Below are positions 60,745 to 64,000 of a stretch of DNA of 64,000 nucleotides, in pieces. How positions within the stretch are numbered: position 1 is the first letter of the stretch; the number at the start of each line of letters is the position of its first letter. The position numbers and the translations under genes were made by a program. Below the pieces are notes generated by a model. That model saw nothing but the letters and a program-made list of their open reading frames with translations. It searched no databases and was not told where the DNA came from. This stretch comes from Phaeacidiphilus oryzae TH49 (GTDB lineage: Bacteria > Actinomycetota > Actinomycetes > Streptomycetales > Streptomycetaceae): contig NZ_JQMQ01000004.1 in assembly GCF_000744815.1 (NCBI RefSeq), forward strand, positions 682,001-746,000, read 5' to 3'.

Positions 60745-61908
60745 TCAGGATCGAAGAGTGCGCAGGCCGGTGCGGATTTCGCGGACCAGGATCTCCGGCT
60801 GTTCCAGGGCGGCGAAGTGGCCGCCCCGCTCGGCCTCGCCGTAGTGGATGAGATCGCTGTAGGCGTCCTCGATCCAGTTGCGCGGCAGGCGCGGGATGTC
60901 CTTGGGGAAGACGGTGACCGCGACGGGGAGTGCCAGCTTGGGGCCGGCGAAGGTGGCCGACCTGTTCTCCCAGTAGATGCGGGCGGAGGACGCCGCGCTG
61001 TTGGTGAACCAGTAGAGGGATACCGCGTCGAGGATGTCGTCCCTGCTGAGGGCATCTTCGGCGAGCCCTTGGTTGTCGGTCTTGGACTGGAACTTCTCGT
61101 AGATCCATGCCGCTTGTCCGGCGGGGGAGTCCGCCAGGGCGAATCCGACGGTCTCCGGCTTCGTGCCCTGAAGGTGGTTCGACCCGCCGAGATCGCCGGT
61201 GTAGAGGGCGAGGGTCTCCACGGCGTACCGCTCTTCGGGCGAGAGGGTGTCGGGCGTCCGTGCCGGAAAGGCGTACTGGGTGTTCAGATGGATGCCGAGC
61301 AGTCCCTCCGGTCGCAGGGCCCCCAGAGCGGTGGTGACCACGGCGCCCCAGTCGCCGCCCTGCGCGGCCCAACGCGTATAGCCGAGCCGCTCCATCAGCT
61401 GCGCCCAGGCCTTCGCGATGCGCGCGACATTCCATCCGGGCTCCGCGGGCTTCTGGGAGAACCCGAATCCGGGGAGGGACGGGATGACCACGTCGAACGA
61501 ATCGGCGGCGTCTCCTCCGAAGGCGACCGGATCGGTCAGTGGGCCGATCAGCTTCAGAAAGTCGACGATCGAGCCCGGCCATCCATGGGTGAGGAGCAGC
61601 GGCATCGCGTGCGGATTCCTGGACCTGACGTGGAGGAAGTGGATGTCCAGCCCATCGATCTCGGTCAGGAACTGCGGGAGGCGATTGAGCGCGGACTCGA
61701 GGCGCGGCCAGTCGTAGCGGTGCTGCCAGTGCTCGACCAGTGCTTTGGCGTTCTCCATCCGAACGCCCTGAGACCAGTCGCCCACCGTTTCCGGATCCGG
61801 CCACCGTGTCCCGGCCAGTCGCCGCCTCAGGTCCTCGATCTCCGCCTCCGGGATCGAGACGGTGAACGGGCGGACGGCGGCCTCGGCCGGCGATGTCGGT
61901 GCGGTCAT
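60745..61908 (-). CDS. epoxide hydrolase
   Basis: The ATG at 61908 (MTAPTSPAEAAVRPF) lies 11 bases after AGGAG. The 387-residue protein has the epoxide-hydrolase N-terminal domain (IPEAEIEDLRRRLAGTRWPD) and the alpha/beta core: HGWPGS oxyanion hole (108-113), nucleophile Asp186 in QGGDWGA, and the catalytic His in GGHFAALEQP. No signal peptide is present. It would open epoxides to diols in the cytoplasm. The divergent TetR gene is the probable regulator. Confidence 0.93.
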   Translation of the reverse strand: MTAPTSPAEAAVRPFTVSIPEAEIEDLRRRLAGTRWPDPETVGDWSQGVRMENAKALVEHWQHRYDWPRLESALNRLPQFLTEIDGLDIHFLHVRSRNPHAMPLLLTHGWPGSIVDFLKLIGPLTDPVAFGGDAADSFDVVIPSLPGFGFSQKPAEPGWNVARIAKAWAQLMERLGYTRWAAQGGDWGAVVTTALGALRPEGLLGIHLNTQYAFPARTPDTLSPEERYAVETLALYTGDLGGSNHLQGTKPETVGFALADSPAGQAAWIYEKFQSKTDNQGLAEDALSRDDILDAVSLYWFTNSAASSARIYWENRSATFAGPKLALPVAVTVFPKDIPRLPRNWIEDAYSDLIHYGEAERGGHFAALEQPEILVREIRTGLRTLRS

Positions 61909-61953
61909 TGTCTTCTTCTCCTGAGCTTGAAGCGCAGTGCAACCGAGCCTCTG

Positions 61954-61998
61954 TTGCACACCCATGTGCAATGTACTTCACTGCACAGTGGTGTGCAA
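61954..61998. promoter_or_regulatory. twin TetR operators TGCACA-N4-TGTGCA
   Basis: TTGCACA-CCCA-TGTGCAA lies at 61954-61971 and CTGCACA-GTGG-TGTGCAA at 61981-61998. The perfect 6-bp arms are offset by 27 bases in the divergent spacer. Confidence 0.75.
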
Positions 61999-62008
61999 CA
62001 ATGATCCG

Positions 62009-62608
62009 GTGCCCACCGACTCCTCCCGCGCGCGCTCCATGAACGAGACGCGCGACCGCATCCTCGACGTGGCCCTCGACGTGCTGGGAGAGAACCCCGA
62101 CGCCGGTATGGGCGACATCGCCTCCGCGGCGGGCGTCGTCCGTCGCACCGTCTACGGCCACTTCCCCTCGCGCCTCGACCTGGTGCTGCGGCTCACGGAA
62201 CGGGCCGTCGCCGAGATGACGGCCGTGCTCACCGAGGTCGACGCCGCCGAGGCCCGAGCGGACGAGACATGGGCCGAATTCGTCGCCCGCCTCTGGCCCG
62301 TGACGCACCGGTACCGGGTGCTGCTGGCGCTGCGCCGTGGGGAGTACGGCGAGGCGATCCACGGCCTCCTCGGGCCGCTCGACGAACTCCTCGCCGACCT
62401 CGTGCGACGGGGCCAGGAGAGCGGCGTGTTCGCCAGTCACCTGCCGCCGGGCCTGCTGAGCCAGCTCGCCTACGGCGCGGTGTTCGCGATCGCGGACAGC
62501 GACCTGCCGGACGTGGCCCTCGGCGCGCGGGCGGCGACGATCACCAGCCTGCTGATGCTGGGAGTCCCCGAGCCACGTGCCGTCGCTCTGGTGGACGACC
62601 AGCCCTGA
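62009..62608 (+). CDS. TetR family regulator
   Basis: The GTG at 62009 (VPTDSSRARSMNETRDRILD) is preferred because the operators end just before it; the ATG at 62039 is an alternative. The 199-residue protein has the TetR HTH (ALDVLGENPDAGMGDIASAA, GVVRRTVYGHFPSRLDLVLR) and a ligand domain. It is divergent from the epoxide hydrolase gene and converges on the DoxX gene with a 6-base gap. Confidence 0.9.
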   Translation: MPTDSSRARSMNETRDRILDVALDVLGENPDAGMGDIASAAGVVRRTVYGHFPSRLDLVLRLTERAVAEMTAVLTEVDAAEARADETWAEFVARLWPVTHRYRVLLALRRGEYGEAIHGLLGPLDELLADLVRRGQESGVFASHLPPGLLSQLAYGAVFAIADSDLPDVALGARAATITSLLMLGVPEPRAVALVDDQP

Positions 62609-62614
62609 TCCTGC

Positions 62615-62980
62615 TCATCCCCAGCGGCCGACGGCGACGAAGGCCGCGAGCAGGAGGAGGAACACGTTGGCGGGCACAGGCTGCCGCTCGCCCCGGGCCA
62701 GGTGGACCCGGAGGGCCCCGAGCTGCACGACGACCAGGCCGACCGCCGCGATCGGCGTCAGGACGCGGGCGATGCCGGTCGCCCCCGGCAGGATCAGGCC
62801 GGCCGCGCCGAGGAGCTCGACCGCGCCGACCGCCTTCACGGCCGCGTCCGAGTGGTCCTTCATCCAATCGAGCCGACCCGATGCCGCGAGCCGCTCGCGC
62901 GGCCGGACCACCTTGAGTCCGCCCGCGACGAGATAGACGAATGCGAGCAGCCCCTGCCCGATCCAAAGGATGATGCTCAC
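62615..62980 (-). CDS. DoxX family membrane protein
   Basis: The GTG at 62980 (VSIILWIGQGLLAFVYLVAG) has GGGGA upstream; a TTG at 62992 is in frame. The 121-residue protein has four membrane helices and the DoxX-like block GLKVVRPRERL with KDHSDAAVKAVGAVELLGAA. DoxX-like proteins are small quinone-linked or redox-stress membrane proteins. It is divergent from an HxlR gene, the probable regulator. Confidence 0.85.
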   Translation of the reverse strand: MSIILWIGQGLLAFVYLVAGGLKVVRPRERLAASGRLDWMKDHSDAAVKAVGAVELLGAAGLILPGATGIARVLTPIAAVGLVVVQLGALRVHLARGERQPVPANVFLLLLAAFVAVGRWG

Positions 62981-63084
62981 CGGAATCCCCAATCCTGACG
63001 TCCGTCCGTGGCCATAGCGTGGATGAGCGCGAGGGCGGCGACAAAAGGCACAGCGATGTATGTATCCAGGAAGGCGGCAACGGC

Positions 63085-63459
63085 GTGACGCACGTCACAG
63101 GTAAGGCGACGGCGCGGATACCCCAGGGCGGCGCGGTCCGGGAGGTGCTCGACCGGGTCGGCGACAAGTGGAGCCTTCTGGTGATCGGCACCCTCCGCGA
63201 GGGGCCCCTGCGGTTCGGTGAGCTGCGGGAGGCGGTGGAGGGCATCTCGCAGCGGATGCTCACGCTGACGCTCAAGCATCTGGTCGAGGACGGCCTGGTC
63301 GTCCGTAGCGCTTATCAGGAGGTACCGCCCCGGGTGGAGTACGAGCTGAGCGGTCTGGGGCGGACTCTGCTACCGCTGGTGATCTCCCTCGCCAAGTGGG
63401 CCATGGCGCACCACGAGGAGATCAACGCCAACCGGACGTCGCGGAATCCGTCGGTCTAG
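63085..63459 (+). CDS. HxlR family regulator
   Basis: The GTG at 63085 (VTHVTGKATARIPQGGAV) follows GGAAGG at a suitable distance. The 124-residue protein has the HxlR winged helix (VLDRVGDKWSLLVIGTLREG, VEGISQRMLTLTLKHL, VPPRVEYELSGLG) but lacks the N-terminal cysteine seen in the other HxlR proteins of this window. No clear palindrome was found in the spacer to the DoxX gene. Confidence 0.9.
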   Translation: MTHVTGKATARIPQGGAVREVLDRVGDKWSLLVIGTLREGPLRFGELREAVEGISQRMLTLTLKHLVEDGLVVRSAYQEVPPRVEYELSGLGRTLLPLVISLAKWAMAHHEEINANRTSRNPSV

Positions 63460-63567
63460 CCGGGCGTATCGGTCGGCGTGGCCGCGGGAAATCGGGCTGA
63501 CAGGCGGGTGTCGGTGGGGGAGGATGCCGATGCCGTATCGACGAGTGACAGCGAAAGGGCCGCCTGC

Positions 63568-64000
63568 ATGCCCCCATCCGCAGCCGATTCCGATTCCGAT
63601 TCCGGGCCCGAACCCAGGCCTCCCGGGCCGACCGTCGAACCGGCTCCTTCGGGCCCTCTCGGTGTGCTGACGGCGGAAGTGGTGGCGGACCTGGCGGTGC
63701 CGGCGGAGCCGGTGCTCTCGCCGGACGGGCGTCTGGTCGCCTACCTGGTCGCGGGGAACAGCGAGAGCAAGGAGGGCCCGCGCGCGGCCCTGTGGCTGGC
63801 GGCTGCGGACGGCAGCACAGACCCGCGCCGGCTGACCGACGTCACCGCCCACGCCGCCGCCCCGAAGTGGGCGCAGGACTCGGCCTCCCTCTACTTCACC
63901 TGTGAGACCCAGGAGTCGGGAGGGCCCCAGCTCCAGCGCCTCCCACTGGACGGTGACGCCGCCCCTCTCCCGGTGCAGACCCTCACCCGGTGGCGCGGCG
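63568..64000 (+). CDS. S9 family peptidase, N-terminal part, cut by the window end
   Basis: The ATG at 63568 (MPPSAADSDSDSGPEPRPPG) opens a frame that runs to the window edge, giving 144 codons. After a Ser/Asp/Pro tail with three GATTCC repeats, it reads LAVPAEPVLSPDGRLVAYLV, ALWLAAADGSTDPRRLTDV and APKWAQDSASLYFTCE. These are beta-propeller blades of prolyl-oligopeptidase/acylaminoacyl-peptidase (S9) enzymes. The catalytic domain is outside the window. An AAAGGG site is 13 bases upstream. Confidence 0.8.
   Translation, partial: MPPSAADSDSDSGPEPRPPGPTVEPAPSGPLGVLTAEVVADLAVPAEPVLSPDGRLVAYLVAGNSESKEGPRAALWLAAADGSTDPRRLTDVTAHAAAPKWAQDSASLYFTCETQESGGPQLQRLPLDGDAAPLPVQTLTRWRG

Noticed and set aside
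63370-63852. Minus-strand frame opposite the HxlR tail and S9 peptidase start
   Set aside because: It includes a Gly-Ile run made by the GATTCC repeats and has no motifs; the plus-strand S9 propeller is the real gene.

Overview
The window is very GC-rich, uses GTG and TTG starts freely, and carries families typical of Streptomyces and close relatives (DUF4232 and DUF4352 lipoproteins, HxlR and PadR regulators, GAF-ANTAR proteins, a lone CheB domain, a DesA3-like desaturase with its own reductase, an RHS polymorphic toxin). I read it as an accessory part of a Streptomycetaceae chromosome. There are no rRNA or tRNA genes, no CRISPR array, no intact transposon, no phage module and no PKS/NRPS cluster.

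Layout. 0-11.6 kb: a coupled amidohydrolase / Dabb-like / SDR operon cut by the left edge, two lipoproteins, a methyltransferase divergent from a stand-alone CheB methylesterase domain, msrA, an MBL hydrolase, two TetR-oxidoreductase pairs, and an RHH / degenerate-Fic toxin-antitoxin pair. 11.8-16.3 kb: a leaderless PadR regulator followed by a MacB-type ABC ATPase and FtsX-type permease. 16.3-28.1 kb: a mannoside/mannan locus with a LacI regulator, ROK kinase, class I mannose-6-phosphate isomerase, ABC importer, secreted GH76 mannanase and cytoplasmic GH38 alpha-mannosidase. Three near-identical boxes (GGTA-n-CGGTA-n-C) lie around its central divergent promoter region. 28-50 kb: a run of small cassettes, each a one-component regulator (HxlR, TetR, MarR, LysR, GntR) beside an oxidoreductase, transporter or hydrolase, usually with visible operators in the short divergent spacer. 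49.2-51.5 kb: acyl desaturase plus ferredoxin reductase. 51.8-56.9 kb: an RHS toxin with a candidate nuclease tip, a coupled small upstream ORF and a putative immunity gene. 57-64 kb: an AraC regulator, a RibD-C/DHFR-like protein, two tandem GAF-ANTAR proteins, a conserved hypothetical, an epoxide hydrolase with its TetR, DoxX with HxlR, and the start of an S9 peptidase.

How the genes work together. The mannoside locus is the one complete pathway: secreted GH76 cuts alpha-mannan, the importer takes up oligosaccharides (its ATPase is not encoded here, presumably a shared MsiK-type ATPase), GH38 releases mannose, and the ROK kinase and isomerase feed fructose-6-phosphate to glycolysis. Most of the rest are self-contained regulator-target cassettes. 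Decay is visible at several places: a truncated alpha/beta hydrolase, a frameshifted TetR tail, a transposase-like scrap, and a 65-bp scrap duplicated 24 kb apart. All functional names rest on motifs read by eye; no search was run.
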